DNA from: Auanema rhodensis
Taxonomy: Eukaryota; Nematoda; Chromadorea; Rhabditida; Rhabditidae
DNA: 64,000 bases
Assembly (NCBI GenBank): GCA_964057225.1
Contig: CAXKVF010000080.1
Span: 124,001 to 188,000 of the forward strand
Reading direction: 5' to 3'
The notes below the pieces were generated by a model. The model was not told the DNA's origin and searched no databases. It saw only the letters and a list, made by a program, of their open reading frames with translations. Of this stretch, positions 34,701 through 50,800 are shown in pieces; position 1 is the first letter of the stretch; the number at the start of each line of letters is the position of its first letter. Made by a program: the position numbers and the translations under genes.

Positions 34701-37700
34701 TTATTGATATTGGTTCATGGTAACCATGACTTTGAATTTTACGTGAACTTTAATTTATGCTAATTAAATGTACACGTGATGTGCACTTGGTATGTAACTC
34801 GCTTCACGTGAAAGATAAAGAGATGCGGTTTTCAAAATTAGATTCCCCATGTCCATATTAGTCTAAAAACAAATTTTTATTGATATTGGTGCATGGTAAC
34901 CATGACTTTGAAATTTACGTGAACTTTAATTTATGCTAATTAAATGTACACGTGATGTGCACTTGGTATGTAACTCGCTTCACGTGAAAGATGAAGAGAT
35001 GCGGTTTTCAAAATTAGATTCCCCATGTCCATATTAGTCTAAAAACAAATTTTTATTGATATTGGTTCATGGTAACCATGACTTTGAAATTTACGTGAAC
35101 TTTAATTTATGCTAATTAAATGTACACGTGATGTGCACTTGGTATGTAACTCGCTTCACGTGAAAGATAAAGAGATGCGGTTTTCAAAATTAGATTCCCC
35201 ATGTCCATATTAGTCTAAAAACAAATTTTTATTGATATTGGTGCATGGTAACCATGACTTTGAAATTTACGTGAACTTTAATTTATGCTAATTAAATGTA
35301 CACGTGATGTGCACTTGGTATGTAACTCGCTTCACGTGAAAGATAAAGAGATTCGGTTTTCAAAATTAGATTCCCCATGTCCATATTAGTCTAAAAACAA
35401 ATTTTTATTGATATTGGTTCATGGTAACCATGACTTTGAAATTTACGTGAACTTTAATTTATGCTAATTAAATGTACACGTGATGTGCACTTGGTATGTA
35501 ACTCGCTTCACGTGAAAGATAAAGAGATGCGGTTTTCAAAATTAGATTCCCCATGTCCATATTAGTCTAAAAACAAATTTTTATTGATATTGGTGCATGG
35601 TAACCATGACTTTGAAATTTACGTGAACTTTAATTTATGCTAATTAAATGTACACGTGATGTGCACTTGGTATGTAACTCGCTTCACGTGAAAGATAAAG
35701 AGATGCGGTTTTCAAAATTAAATTCCCCATGTCCATATTAGTCTAAAAACAAATTTTTATTGATATTGGTTCATGGTAACCATGACTTTGAAATTTACGT
35801 GAACTTTAATTAATGCTAATTAAATGTACACGTGATGTGCACTTGGTATGTAACTCGCTTCACGTGAAAGATAAAGAGATGCGGTTTTCAAAATTAGATT
35901 CCCCATGTCCATATTAGTCTAAAAACAAATTTTTATTGATATTGCTTCATGGTAACCATGACTTTGAAATTTACGTGAACTTTAATTTATGCTAATTAAA
36001 TGTACACGTGATGTGCACTTGGTATGTAACTCGCTTCACGTGAAAGATAAAGAGATGCGGTTTTCAAAATTAGATTCCCCATGTCCATATTAGTCTAAAA
36101 ACAAATTTTTATTGATATTGCTTCATGGTAACCATGACTTTGAAATTTACGTGAACTTTAATTTATGCTAATTAAATGTACACGTGATGTGAACTTGGTA
36201 TGTAACTCGCTTCACGTGAAAGATAAAGAGATGCGGTTTTCAAAATTAGATTCCCCATGTCCATATTAGTCTAAAAACAAATTTTTATTGATATTGGTTC
36301 ATGGTAACCATGACTTTGAATTTTACGTGAACTTTAATTTATGCTAATTAAATGTACACGTGATGTGCACTTGGTATGTAACTCGCTTCACGTGAAAGAT
36401 AAAGAAATGCGGTTTTCAAAATTAGATTCCCCATGTCCATATTAGTCTAAAAACAAATTTTTATTGATATTGGTTCATGGTAACCATGACTTTGAAATTT
36501 ACGTGAACTTTAATTTATGCTAATTAAATGTACACGTGATGTGCACTTGGTATGTAACTCGCTTCACGTGAAAGATAAAGAGATGCGGTTTTCAAAATTA
36601 GATTCCCCATGTCCATATTAGTCTAAAAACAAATTTTTATTGATATTGCTTCATGGTAACCATGACTTTGAAATTTACGTGAACTTTAATTTATGCTAAT
36701 TAAATGTACACGTGATGTGCACTTGGTATGTAACTCGCTTCACGTGAAAGATAAAGAGATGCGGTTTTCAAAATTAGATTCCCCATGTCCATATTAGTCT
36801 AAAAACAAATTTTTATTGATATTGGTTCATGGTAACCATGACTTTGAATTTTACGTGAACTTTAATTTATGCTAATTAAATGTACACGTGATGTGCACTT
36901 GGTATGTAACTCGCTTCACGTGAAAGATAAAGAAATGCGGTTTTCAAAATTAGATTCCCCATGTCCATATTAGTCTAAAAACAAATTTTTATTGATATTG
37001 GTTCATGGTAACCATGACTTTGAAATTTACGTGAACTTTAATTTATGCTAATTAAATGTACACGTGATGTGCACTTGGTATGTAACTCGCTTCACGTGAA
37101 AGATAAAGAGATGCGGTTTTCAAAATTAGATTCCCCATGTCCATATTAGTCTAAAAACAAATTTTTATTGATATTGCTTCATGGTAACCATGACTTTGAA
37201 ATTTACGTGAACTTTAATTTATGCTAATTAAATGTACACGTGATGTGCACTTGGTATGTAACTCGCTTCACGTGAAAGATAAAGAGATGCGGTTTTCAAA
37301 ATTAGATTCCCCCTGTCCATATTAGTCTAAAAACAAATTTTTATTGATATTGCTTCATGGTAACCATGACTTTGAAATTTACGTGAACTTTAATTTATGC
37401 TAATTAAATGTACACGTGATGTGCACTTGGTATGTAACTCGCTTCACGTGAAAGATAAAGAGATGCGGTTTTCAAAATTAGATTCCCCATGTCCATATTA
37501 GTCTAAAAACAAATTTTTATTGATATTGCTTCATGGTAACCATGACTTTGAAATTTACGTGAACTTTAATTTATGCTAATTAAATGTACACGTGATGTGC
37601 ACTTGGTATGTAACTCGCTTCACGTGAAAGATAAAGAGATGCGGTTTTCAAAATTAGATTCCCCATGTCCATATTAGTCTAAAAACAAATTTTTATTGAT

Positions 37701-39429
37701 ATTGGTGCATGGTAACCATGACTTTGAAATTTACGTGAACTTTAATTTATGCTAATTAAATGTACACGTGATGTGCACTTGGTATGTAACTCGCTTCACG
37801 TGAAAGATAAAGAGATGCGGTTTTCAAAATTAGATTCCCCATGTCCATATTAGTCTAAAAACAAATTTTTATTGATATTGGTTCATGGTAACCATGACTT
37901 TGAAATTTACGTGAACTTTAATTTATGCTAATTAAATGTACACGTGATGTGCACTTGGTATGTAACTCGCTTCACGTGAAAGATAAAGAGATGCGGTTTT
38001 CAAAATTAGATTCCCCATGTCCATATTAGTCTAAAAACAAATTTTTATTGATATTGCTTCATGGTAACCATGACTTTGAAATTTACGTGAACTTTAATTT
38101 ATGCTAATTAAATGTACACGTGATGTGCACTTGGTATGTAACTCGCTTCACGTGAAAGATGAAGAGATGCGGTTTTCAAAATTAGATTCCCCCTGTCCAT
38201 ATTAGTCTAAAAACAAATTTTTATTAATATTGGTGCATGGTAACCATGACTTTGAAATTTACGTGAACTTTAATTTATGCTAATTAAATGTACACGTGAT
38301 GTGCACTTGGTATGTAACTCGCTTCACGTGAAAGATAAAGAGATGCGGTTTTCAAAATTAGATTCTCCATGTCCATATTAGTCTAAAAACAAATTTTTAT
38401 TGATATTGGTGCATGGTAACCATGACTTTGAAATTTACGTGAACTTTAATTTATGCTAATTAAATGTACACGTGATGTGCACTTGGTATGTAACTCGCTT
38501 CACGTGAAAGATAAAGAGATGCGGTTTTCAAAATTAGATTCCCCATGTCCATATTAGTCTAAAAACAAATTTTTATTGATATTGCTTCATGGTAACCATG
38601 ACTTTGAAATTTACGTGAACTTTAATTTATGCTAATTAAATGTACACGTGATGTGCACTTGGTATGTAACTCGCTTCACGTGAAAGATGAAGAGATGCGG
38701 TTTTCAAAATTAGATTCCCCCTGTCCATATTAGTCTAAAAACAAATTTTTATTAATATTGGTGCATGGTAACCATGACTTTGAAATTTACGTGAACTTTA
38801 ATTTATGCTAATTAAATGTACACGTGATGTGCACTTGGTATGTAACTCGCTTCACGTGAAAGATAAAGAGATGCGGTTTTCAAAATTAGATTCCCCCTGT
38901 CCATATTAGTCTAAAAACAAATTTTTATTGATATTGCTTCATGGTAACCATGACTTTGAAATTTACGTGAACTTTAATTTATGCTAATTAAATGTACACG
39001 TGATGTGCACTTGGTATGTAACTCGCTTCACGTGAAAGATGAAGAGATGCGGTTTTCAAAATTAGATTCCCCCTGTCCATATTAGTCTAAAAACAAATTT
39101 TTATTGATATTGCTTCATGGTAACCATGACTTTGAAATTTACGTGAACTTTAATTTATGCTAATTAAATGTACACGTGATGTGCACTTGGTATGTAACTC
39201 GCTTCACGTGAAAGATAAAGAGATGCGGTTTTCAAAATTAGATTCCCCCTGTCCATATTAGTCTAAAAACAAATTTTTATTGATATTGCTTCATGGTAAC
39301 CATGACTTTGAAATTTACGTGAACTTTAATTTATGCTAATTAAATGTACACGTGATGTGCACTTGGTATGTAACTCGCTTCACGTGAAAGATGAAGAGAT
39401 GCGGTTTTCAAAATTAGATTCCCCCTGTC

Positions 39430-42400
39430 CATATTAGTCTAAAAACAAATTTTTATTGATATTGCTTCATGGTAACCATGACTTTGAAATTTACGTGAAC
39501 TTTAATTTATGCTAATTAAATGTACACGTGATGTGCACTTGGTATGTAACTCGCTTCACGTGAAAGATAAAGAGATGCGGTTTTCAAAATTAGATTCCCC
39601 ATGTCCATATTAGTCTAAAAACAAATTTTTATTGATATTGCTTCATGGTAACCATGACTTTGAAATTTACGTGAACTTTAATTTATGCTAATTAAATGTA
39701 CACGTGATGTGCACTTGGTATGTAACTCGCTTCACGTGAAAGATAAAGAGATGCGGTTTTCAAAATTAGATTCCCCATGTCCATATTAGTCTAAAAACAA
39801 ATTTTTATTGATATTGGTGCATGGTAACCATGACTTTGAAATTTACGTGAACTTTAATTTATGCTAATTAAATGTACACGTGATGTGCACTTGGTATGTA
39901 ACTCGCTTCACGTGAAAGATAAAGAGATGCGGTTTTCAAAATTAGATTCCCCATGTCCATATTAGTCTAAAAACAAATTTTTATTGATATTGGTTCATGG
40001 TAACCATGACTTTGAAATTTACGTGAACTTTAATTTATGCTAATTAAATGTACACGTGATGTGCACTTGGTATGTAACTCGCTTCACGTGAAAGATAAAG
40101 AGATGCGGTTTTCAAAATTAGATTCCCCATGTCCATATTAGTCTAAAAACAAATTTTTATTGATATTGCTTCATGGTAACCATGACTTTGAAATTTACGT
40201 GAACTTTAATTTATGCTAATTAAATGTACACGTGATGTGCACTTGGTATGTAACTCGCTTCACGTGAAAGATGAAGAGATGCGGTTTTCAAAATTAGATT
40301 CCCCCTGTCCATATTAGTCTAAAAACAAATTTTTATTAATATTGGTGCATGGTAACCATGACTTTGAAATTTACGTGAACTTTAATTTATGCTAATTAAA
40401 TGTACACGTGATGTGCACTTGGTATGTAACTCGCTTCACGTGAAAGATAAAGAGATGCGGTTTTCAAAATTAGATTCTCCATGTCCATATTAGTCTAAAA
40501 ACAAATTTTTATTGATATTGGTGCATGGTAACCATGACTTTGAAATTTACGTGAACTTTAATTTATGCTAATTAAATGTACACGTGATGTGCACTTGGTA
40601 TGTAACTCGCTTCACGTGAAAGATAAAGAGATGCGGTTTTCAAAATTAGATTCCCCATGTCCATATTAGTCTAAAAACAAATTTTTATTGATATTGCTTC
40701 ATGGTAACCATGACTTTGAAATTTACGTGAACTTTAATTTATGCTAATTAAATGTACACGTGATGTGCACTTGGTATGTAACTCGCTTCACGTGAAAGAT
40801 GAAGAGATGCGGTTTTCAAAATTAGATTCCCCCTGTCCATATTAGTCTAAAAACAAATTTTTATTAATATTGGTGCATGGTAACCATGACTTTGAAATTT
40901 ACGTGAACTTTAATTTATGCTAATTAAATGTACACGTGATGTGCACTTGGTATGTAACTCGCTTCACGTGAAAGATAAAGAGATGCGGTTTTCAAAATTA
41001 GATTCTCCATGTCCATATTAGTCTAAAAACAAATTTTTATTGATATTGGTGCATGGTAACCATGACTTTGAAATTTACGTGAACTTTAATTTATGCTAAT
41101 TAAATGTACACGTGATGTGCACTTGGTATGTAACTCGCTTCACGTGAAAGATAAAGAGATGCGGTTTTCAAAATTAAATTCCCCATGTCCATATTAGTCT
41201 AAAAACAAATTTTTATTGATATTGGTTCATGGTAACCATGACTTTGAAATTTACGTGAACTTTAATTAATGCTAATTAAATGTACACGTGATGTGCACTT
41301 GGTATGTAACTCGCTTCACGTGAAAGATAAAGAGATGCGGTTTTCAAAATTAGATTCCCCATGTCCATATTAGTCTAAAAACAAATTTTTATTGATATTG
41401 CTTCATGGTAACCATGACTTTGAAATTTACGTGAACTTTAATTTATGCTAATTAAATGTACACGTGATGTGCACTTGGTATGTAACTCGCTTCACGTGAA
41501 AGATAAAGAGATGCGGTTTTCAAAATTAGATTCCCCATGTCCATATTAGTCTAAAAACAAATTTTTATTGATATTGGTGCATGGTAACCATGACTTTGAA
41601 ATTTACGTGAACTTTAATTTATGCTAATTAAATGTACACGTGATGTGCACTTGGTATGTAACTCGCTTCACGTGAAAGATAAAGAGATGCGGTTTTCAAA
41701 TTTAGATTCTCCATGTCCATATTAGTCTAAAAACAAATTTTTATTGATATTGGTGCATGGTAACCATGACTTTGAAATTTACGTGAACTTTAATTTATGC
41801 TAATTAAATGTACACGTGATGTGCACTTGGTATGTAACTCGCTTCACGTGAAAGATAAAGAGATGCGGTTTTCAAAATTAGATTCCCCATGTCCATATTA
41901 GTCTAAAAACAAATTTTTATTGATATTGGTTCATGGTAACCATGACTTTGAAATTTACGTGAACTTTAATTTATTCTTATTAAATGTACACGTGATGTGC
42001 ACTTGGTATGTAACTCGCTTCACGTGAAAGATAAAGAGATGCGGTTTTCAAAATTAGATTCTCCATGTCCATATTAGTCTAAAAACAAATTTTTATTGAT
42101 ATTGGTGCATGGTAACCATGACTTTGAAATTTACGTGAACTTTAATTTATGCTAATTAAATGTACACGTGATGTGCACTTGGTATGTAACTCGCTTCACG
42201 TGAAAGATAAAGAGATGCGGTTTTCAAAATTAGATTCTCCATGTCCATATTAGTCTAAAAACAAATTTTTATTGATATTGGTTCATGGTAACCATGACTT
42301 TGAAATTTACGTGAACTTTAATTTATGCTAATTAAATGTACACGTGATGTGAACTTGGTATGTAACTCGCTTCACGTGAAAGATAAAGAGATGCGGTTTT

Positions 42401-44350
42401 CAAAATTAGATTCCCCATGTCCATATTAGTCTAAAAACAAATTTTTATTGATATTGGTTCATGGTAACCATGACTTTGAATTTTACGTGAACTTTAATTT
42501 ATGCTAATTAAATGTACACGTGATGTGCACTTGGTATGTAACTCGCTTCACGTGAAAGATAAAGAAATGCGGTTTTCAAAATTAGATTCCCCATGTCCAT
42601 ATTAGTCTAAAAACAAATTTTTATTGATATTGGTTCATGGTAACCATGACTTTGAAATTTACGTGAACTTTAATTTATGCTAATTAAATGTACACGTGAT
42701 GTGCACTTGGTATGTAACTCGCTTCACGTGAAAGATAAAGAGATGCGGTTTTCAAAATTAGATTCCCCATGTCCATATTAGTCTAAAAACAAATTTTTAT
42801 TGATATTGCTTCATGGTAACCATGACTTTGAAATTTACGTGAACTTTAATTTATGCTAATTAAATGTACACGTGATGTGCACTTGGTATGTAACTCGCTT
42901 CACGTGAAAGATAAAGAGATGCGGTTTTCAAAATTAGATTCCCCATGTCCATATTAGTCTAAAAACAAATTTTTATTGATATTGGTTCATGGTAACCATG
43001 ACTTTGAATTTTACGTGAACTTTAATTTATGCTAATTAAATGTACACGTGATGTGCACTTGGTATGTAACTCGCTTCACGTGAAAGATAAAGAAATGCGG
43101 TTTTCAAAATTAGATTCCCCATGTCCATATTAGTCTAAAAACAAATTTTTATTGATATTGGTTCATGGTAACCATGACTTTGAAATTTACGTGAACTTTA
43201 ATTTATGCTAATTAAATGTACACGTGATGTGCACTTGGTATGTAACTCGCTTCACGTGAAAGATAAAGAGATGCGGTTTTCAAAATTAGATTCCCCATGT
43301 CCATATTAGTCTAAAAACAAATTTTTATTGATATTGCTTCATGGTAACCATGACTTTGAAATTTACGTGAACTTTAATTTATGCTAATTAAATGTACACG
43401 TGATGTGCACTTGGTATGTAACTCGCTTCACGTGAAAGATAAAGAGATGCGGTTTTCAAAATTAGATTCCCCCTGTCCATATTAGTCTAAAAACAAATTT
43501 TTATTGATATTGCTTCATGGTAACCATGACTTTGAAATTTACGTGAACTTTAATTTATGCTAATTAAATGTACACGTGATGTGCACTTGGTATGTAACTC
43601 GCTTCACGTGAAAGATAAAGAGATGCGGTTTTCAAAATTAGATTCCCCATGTCCATATTAGTCTAAAAACAAATTTTTATTGATATTGCTTCATGGTAAC
43701 CATGACTTTGAAATTTACGTGAACTTTAATTTATGCTAATTAAATGTACACGTGATGTGCACTTGGTATGTAACTCGCTTCACGTGAAAGATAAAGAGAT
43801 GCGGTTTTCAAAATTAGATTCCCCATGTCCATATTAGTCTAAAAACAAATTTTTATTGATATTGCTTCATGGTAACCATGACTTTGAAATTTACGTGAAC
43901 TTTAATTTATGCTAATTAAATGTACACGTGATGTGCACTTGGTATGTAACTCGCTTCACGTGAAAGATAAAGAGATGCGGTTTTCAAAATTAGATTCCCC
44001 ATGTCCATATTAGTCTAAAAACAAATTTTTATTGATATTGCTTCATGGTAACCATGACTTTGAAATTTACGTGAACTTTAATTTATGCTAATTAAATGTA
44101 CACGTGATGTGCACTTGGTATGTAACTCGCTTCACGTGAAAGATAAAGAGATGCGGTTTTCAAAATTAGATTCCCCATGTCCATATTAGTCTAAAAACAA
44201 ATTTTTATTGATATTGGTGCATGGTAACCATGACTTTGAAATTTACGTGAACTTTAATTTATGCTAATTAAATGTACACGTGATGTGCACTTGGTATGTA
44301 ACTCGCTTCACGTGAAAGATAAAGAGATGCGGTTTTCAAAATTAGATTCC
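39430..44350 (+). repeat. Segment duplicated 8448 bp downstream (source or partner copy)
   Basis: Linked marks at 40273 (GATGAAG), 41177 (TTAAATTCC), 41701 (TTTAGATTC), 41971 (TTATTCTTAT), 42352 (GTGAAC) and 43473 (CCCCCTGT) recur at 48721, 49625, 50149, 50419, 50800 and 51921, all offset by 8448 bp (48 monomers). Agreement fails at about 39425 and 44353, so the shared block is about 4.9 kb, or 28 monomers. Confidence 0.85.
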
Positions 44351-47300
44351 CCCTGTCCATATTAGTCTAAAAACAAATTTTTATTGATATTGCTTCATGG
44401 TAACCATGACTTTGAAATTTACGTGAACTTTAATTTATGCTAATTAAATGTACACGTGATGTGCACTTGGTATGTAACTCGCTTCACGTGAAAGATAAAG
44501 AGATGCGGTTTTCAAAATTAGATTCCCCATGTCCATATTAGTCTAAAAACAAATTTTTATTGATATTGGTGCATGGTAACCATGACTTTGAAATTTACGT
44601 GAACTTTAATTTATGCTAATTAAATGTACACGTGATGTGCACTTGGTATGTAACTCGCTTCACGTGAAAGATAAAGAGATGCGGTTTTCAAAATTAGATT
44701 CCCCCTGTCCATATTAGTCTAAAAACAAATTTTTATTGATATTGCTTCATGGTAACCATGACTTTGAAATTTACGTGAACTTTAATTTATGCTAATTAAA
44801 TGTACACGTGATGTGCACTTGGTATGTAACTCGCTTCACGTGAAAGATAAAGAGATGCGGTTTTCAAAATTAGATTCCCCATGTCCATATTAGTCTAAAA
44901 ACAAATTTTTATTGATATTGCTTCATGGTAACCATGACTTTGAAATTTACGTGAACTTTAATTTATGCTAATTAAATGTACACGTGATGTGCACTTGGTA
45001 TGTAACTCGCTTCACGTGAAAGATAAAGAGATGCGGTTTTCAAAATTAGATTCCCCATGTCCATATTAGTCTAAAAACAAATTTTTATTGATATTGGTGC
45101 ATGGTAACCATGACTTTGAAATTTACGTGAACTTTAATTTATGCTAATTAAATGTACACGTGATGTGCACTTGGTATGTAACTCGCTTCACGTGAAAGAT
45201 AAAGAGATGCGGTTTTCAAAATTAGATTCCCCCTGTCCATATTAGTCTAAAAACAAATTTTTATTGATATTGCTTCATGGTAACCATGACTTTGAAATTT
45301 ACGTGAACTTTAATTTATGCTAATTAAATGTACACGTGATGTGCACTTGGTATGTAACTCGCTTCACGTGAAAGATAAAGAGATGCGGTTTTCAAAATTA
45401 GATTCCCCATGTCCATATTAGTCTAAAAACAAATTTTTATTGATATTGGTGCATGGTAACCATGACTTTGAAATTTACGTGAACTTTAATTTATGCTAAT
45501 TAAATGTACACGTGATGTGCACTTGGTATGTAACTCGCTTCACGTGAAAGATAAAGAGATGCGGTTTTCAAAATTAGATTCCCCCTGTCCATATTAGTCT
45601 AAAAACAAATTTTTATTGATATTGCTTCATGGTAACCATGACTTTGAAATTTACGTGAACTTTAATTTATGCTAATTAAATGTACACGTGATGTGCACTT
45701 GGTATGTAACTCGCTTCACGTGAAAGATAAAGAGATGCGGTTTTCAAAATTAGATTCCCCATGTCCATATTAGTCTAAAAACAAATTTTTATTGATATTG
45801 CTTCATGGTAACCATGACTTTGAAATTTACGTGAACTTTAATTTATGCTAATTAAATGTACACGTGATGTGCACTTGGTATGTAACTCGCTTCACGTGAA
45901 AGATAAAGAGATGCGGTTTTCAAAATTAGATTCCCCATGTCCATATTAGTCTAAAAACAAATTTTTATTGATATTGCTTCATGGTAACCATGACTTTGAA
46001 ATTTACGTGAACTTTAATTTATGCTAATTAAATGTACACGTGATGTGCACTTGGTATGTAACTCGCTTCACGTGAAAGATAAAGAGATGCGGTTTTCAAA
46101 ATTAGATTCCCCATGTCCATATTAGTCTAAAAACAAATTTTTATTGATATTGGTTCATGGTAACCATGACTTTGAAATTTACGTGAACTTTAATTTATTC
46201 TTATTAAATGTACACGTGATGTGCACTTGGTATGTAACTCGCTTCACGTGAAAGATAAAGAGATGCGGTTTTCAAAATTAGATTCCCCATGTCCATATTA
46301 GTCTAAAAACAAATTTTTATTGATATTGCTTCATGGTAACCATGACTTTGAAATTTACGTGAACTTTAATTTATGCTAATTAAATGTACACGTGATGTGA
46401 ACTTGGTATGTAACTCGCTTCACGTGAAAGATAAAGAGATGCGGTTTTCAAAATTAGATTCCCCATGTCCATATTAGTCTAAAAACAAATTTTTATTGAT
46501 ATTGGTTCATGGTAACCATGACTTTGAATTTTACGTGAACTTTAATTTATGCTAATTAAATGTACACGTGATGTGCACTTGGTATGTAACTCGCTTCACG
46601 TGAAAGATAAAGAAATGCGGTTTTCAAAATTAGATTCCCCATGTCCATATTAGTCTAAAAACAAATTTTTATTGATATTGGTTCATGGTAACCATGACTT
46701 TGAAATTTACGTGAACTTTAATTTATGCTAATTAAATGTACACGTGATGTGCACTTGGTATGTAACTCGCTTCACGTGAAAGATAAAGAGATGCGGTTTT
46801 CAAAATTAGATTCCCCATGTCCATATTAGTCTAAAAACAAATTTTTATTGATATTGCTTCATGGTAACCATGACTTTGAAATTTACGTGAACTTTAATTT
46901 ATGCTAATTAAATGTACACGTGATGTGCACTTGGTATGTAACTCGCTTCACGTGAAAGATAAAGAGATGCGGTTTTCAAAATTAGATTCCCCATGTCCAT
47001 ATTAGTCTAAAAACAAATTTTTATTGATATTGGTTCATGGTAACCATGACTTTGAATTTTACGTGAACTTTAATTTATGCTAATTAAATGTACACGTGAT
47101 GTGCACTTGGTATGTAACTCGCTTCACGTGAAAGATAAAGAAATGCGGTTTTCAAAATTAGATTCCCCATGTCCATATTAGTCTAAAAACAAATTTTTAT
47201 TGATATTGGTTCATGGTAACCATGACTTTGAAATTTACGTGAACTTTAATTTATGCTAATTAAATGTACACGTGATGTGCACTTGGTATGTAACTCGCTT

Positions 47301-47879
47301 CACGTGAAAGATAAAGAGATGCGGTTTTCAAAATTAGATTCCCCATGTCCATATTAGTCTAAAAACAAATTTTTATTGATATTGCTTCATGGTAACCATG
47401 ACTTTGAAATTTACGTGAACTTTAATTTATGCTAATTAAATGTACACGTGATGTGCACTTGGTATGTAACTCGCTTCACGTGAAAGATAAAGAGATGCGG
47501 TTTTCAAAATTAGATTCCCCCTGTCCATATTAGTCTAAAAACAAATTTTTATTGATATTGCTTCATGGTAACCATGACTTTGAAATTTACGTGAACTTTA
47601 ATTTATGCTAATTAAATGTACACGTGATGTGCACTTGGTATGTAACTCGCTTCACGTGAAAGATAAAGAGATGCGGTTTTCAAAATTAGATTCCCCATGT
47701 CCATATTAGTCTAAAAACAAATTTTTATTGATATTGCTTCATGGTAACCATGACTTTGAAATTTACGTGAACTTTAATTTATGCTAATTAAATGTACACG
47801 TGATGTGCACTTGGTATGTAACTCGCTTCACGTGAAAGATAAAGAGATGCGGTTTTCAAAATTAGATTCCCCATGTCCA

Positions 47880-50800
47880 TATTAGTCTAAAAACAAATTT
47901 TTATTGATATTGCTTCATGGTAACCATGACTTTGAAATTTACGTGAACTTTAATTTATGCTAATTAAATGTACACGTGATGTGCACTTGGTATGTAACTC
48001 GCTTCACGTGAAAGATAAAGAGATGCGGTTTTCAAAATTAGATTCCCCATGTCCATATTAGTCTAAAAACAAATTTTTATTGATATTGCTTCATGGTAAC
48101 CATGACTTTGAAATTTACGTGAACTTTAATTTATGCTAATTAAATGTACACGTGATGTGCACTTGGTATGTAACTCGCTTCACGTGAAAGATAAAGAGAT
48201 GCGGTTTTCAAAATTAGATTCCCCATGTCCATATTAGTCTAAAAACAAATTTTTATTGATATTGGTGCATGGTAACCATGACTTTGAAATTTACGTGAAC
48301 TTTAATTTATGCTAATTAAATGTACACGTGATGTGCACTTGGTATGTAACTCGCTTCACGTGAAAGATAAAGAGATGCGGTTTTCAAAATTAGATTCCCC
48401 ATGTCCATATTAGTCTAAAAACAAATTTTTATTGATATTGGTTCATGGTAACCATGACTTTGAAATTTACGTGAACTTTAATTTATGCTAATTAAATGTA
48501 CACGTGATGTGCACTTGGTATGTAACTCGCTTCACGTGAAAGATAAAGAGATGCGGTTTTCAAAATTAGATTCCCCATGTCCATATTAGTCTAAAAACAA
48601 ATTTTTATTGATATTGCTTCATGGTAACCATGACTTTGAAATTTACGTGAACTTTAATTTATGCTAATTAAATGTACACGTGATGTGCACTTGGTATGTA
48701 ACTCGCTTCACGTGAAAGATGAAGAGATGCGGTTTTCAAAATTAGATTCCCCCTGTCCATATTAGTCTAAAAACAAATTTTTATTAATATTGGTGCATGG
48801 TAACCATGACTTTGAAATTTACGTGAACTTTAATTTATGCTAATTAAATGTACACGTGATGTGCACTTGGTATGTAACTCGCTTCACGTGAAAGATAAAG
48901 AGATGCGGTTTTCAAAATTAGATTCTCCATGTCCATATTAGTCTAAAAACAAATTTTTATTGATATTGGTGCATGGTAACCATGACTTTGAAATTTACGT
49001 GAACTTTAATTTATGCTAATTAAATGTACACGTGATGTGCACTTGGTATGTAACTCGCTTCACGTGAAAGATAAAGAGATGCGGTTTTCAAAATTAGATT
49101 CCCCATGTCCATATTAGTCTAAAAACAAATTTTTATTGATATTGCTTCATGGTAACCATGACTTTGAAATTTACGTGAACTTTAATTTATGCTAATTAAA
49201 TGTACACGTGATGTGCACTTGGTATGTAACTCGCTTCACGTGAAAGATGAAGAGATGCGGTTTTCAAAATTAGATTCCCCCTGTCCATATTAGTCTAAAA
49301 ACAAATTTTTATTAATATTGGTGCATGGTAACCATGACTTTGAAATTTACGTGAACTTTAATTTATGCTAATTAAATGTACACGTGATGTGCACTTGGTA
49401 TGTAACTCGCTTCACGTGAAAGATAAAGAGATGCGGTTTTCAAAATTAGATTCTCCATGTCCATATTAGTCTAAAAACAAATTTTTATTGATATTGGTGC
49501 ATGGTAACCATGACTTTGAAATTTACGTGAACTTTAATTTATGCTAATTAAATGTACACGTGATGTGCACTTGGTATGTAACTCGCTTCACGTGAAAGAT
49601 AAAGAGATGCGGTTTTCAAAATTAAATTCCCCATGTCCATATTAGTCTAAAAACAAATTTTTATTGATATTGGTTGATGGTAACCATGACTTTGAAATTT
49701 ACGTGAACTTTAATTAATGCTAATTAAATGTACACGTGATGTGCACTTGGTATGTAACTCGCTTCACGTGAAAGATAAAGAGATGCGGTTTTCAAAATTA
49801 GATTCCCCATGTCCATATTAGTCTAAAAACAAATTTTTATTGATATTGCTTCATGGTAACCATGACTTTGAAATTTACGTGAACTTTAATTTATGCTAAT
49901 TAAATGTACACGTGATGTGCACTTGGTATGTAACTCGCTTCACGTGAAAGATAAAGAGATGCGGTTTTCAAAATTAGATTCCCCATGTCCATATTAGTCT
50001 AAAAACAAATTTTTATTGATATTGGTGCATGGTAACCATGACTTTGAAATTTACGTGAACTTTAATTTATGCTAATTAAATGTACACGTGATGTGCACTT
50101 GGTATGTAACTCGCTTCACGTGAAAGATAAAGAGATGCGGTTTTCAAATTTAGATTCTCCATGTCCATATTAGTCTAAAAACAAATTTTTATTGATATTG
50201 GTGCATGGTAACCATGACTTTGAAATTTACGTGAACTTTAATTTATGCTAATTAAATGTACACGTGATGTGCACTTGGTATGTAACTCGCTTCACGTGAA
50301 AGATAAAGAGATGCGGTTTTCAAAATTAGATTCCCCATGTCCATATTAGTCTAAAAACAAATTTTTATTGATATTGGTTCATGGTAACCATGACTTTGAA
50401 ATTTACGTGAACTTTAATTTATTCTTATTAAATGTACACGTGATGTGCACTTGGTATGTAACTCGCTTCACGTGAAAGATAAAGAGATGCGGTTTTCAAA
50501 ATTAGATTCTCCATGTCCATATTAGTCTAAAAACAAATTTTTATTGATATTGGTGCATGGTAACCATGACTTTGAAATTTACGTGAACTTTAATTTATGC
50601 TAATTAAATGTACACGTGATGTGCACTTGGTATGTAACTCGCTTCACGTGAAAGATAAAGAGATGCGGTTTTCAAAATTAGATTCTCCATGTCCATATTA
50701 GTCTAAAAACAAATTTTTATTGATATTGGTTCATGGTAACCATGACTTTGAAATTTACGTGAACTTTAATTTATGCTAATTAAATGTACACGTGATGTGA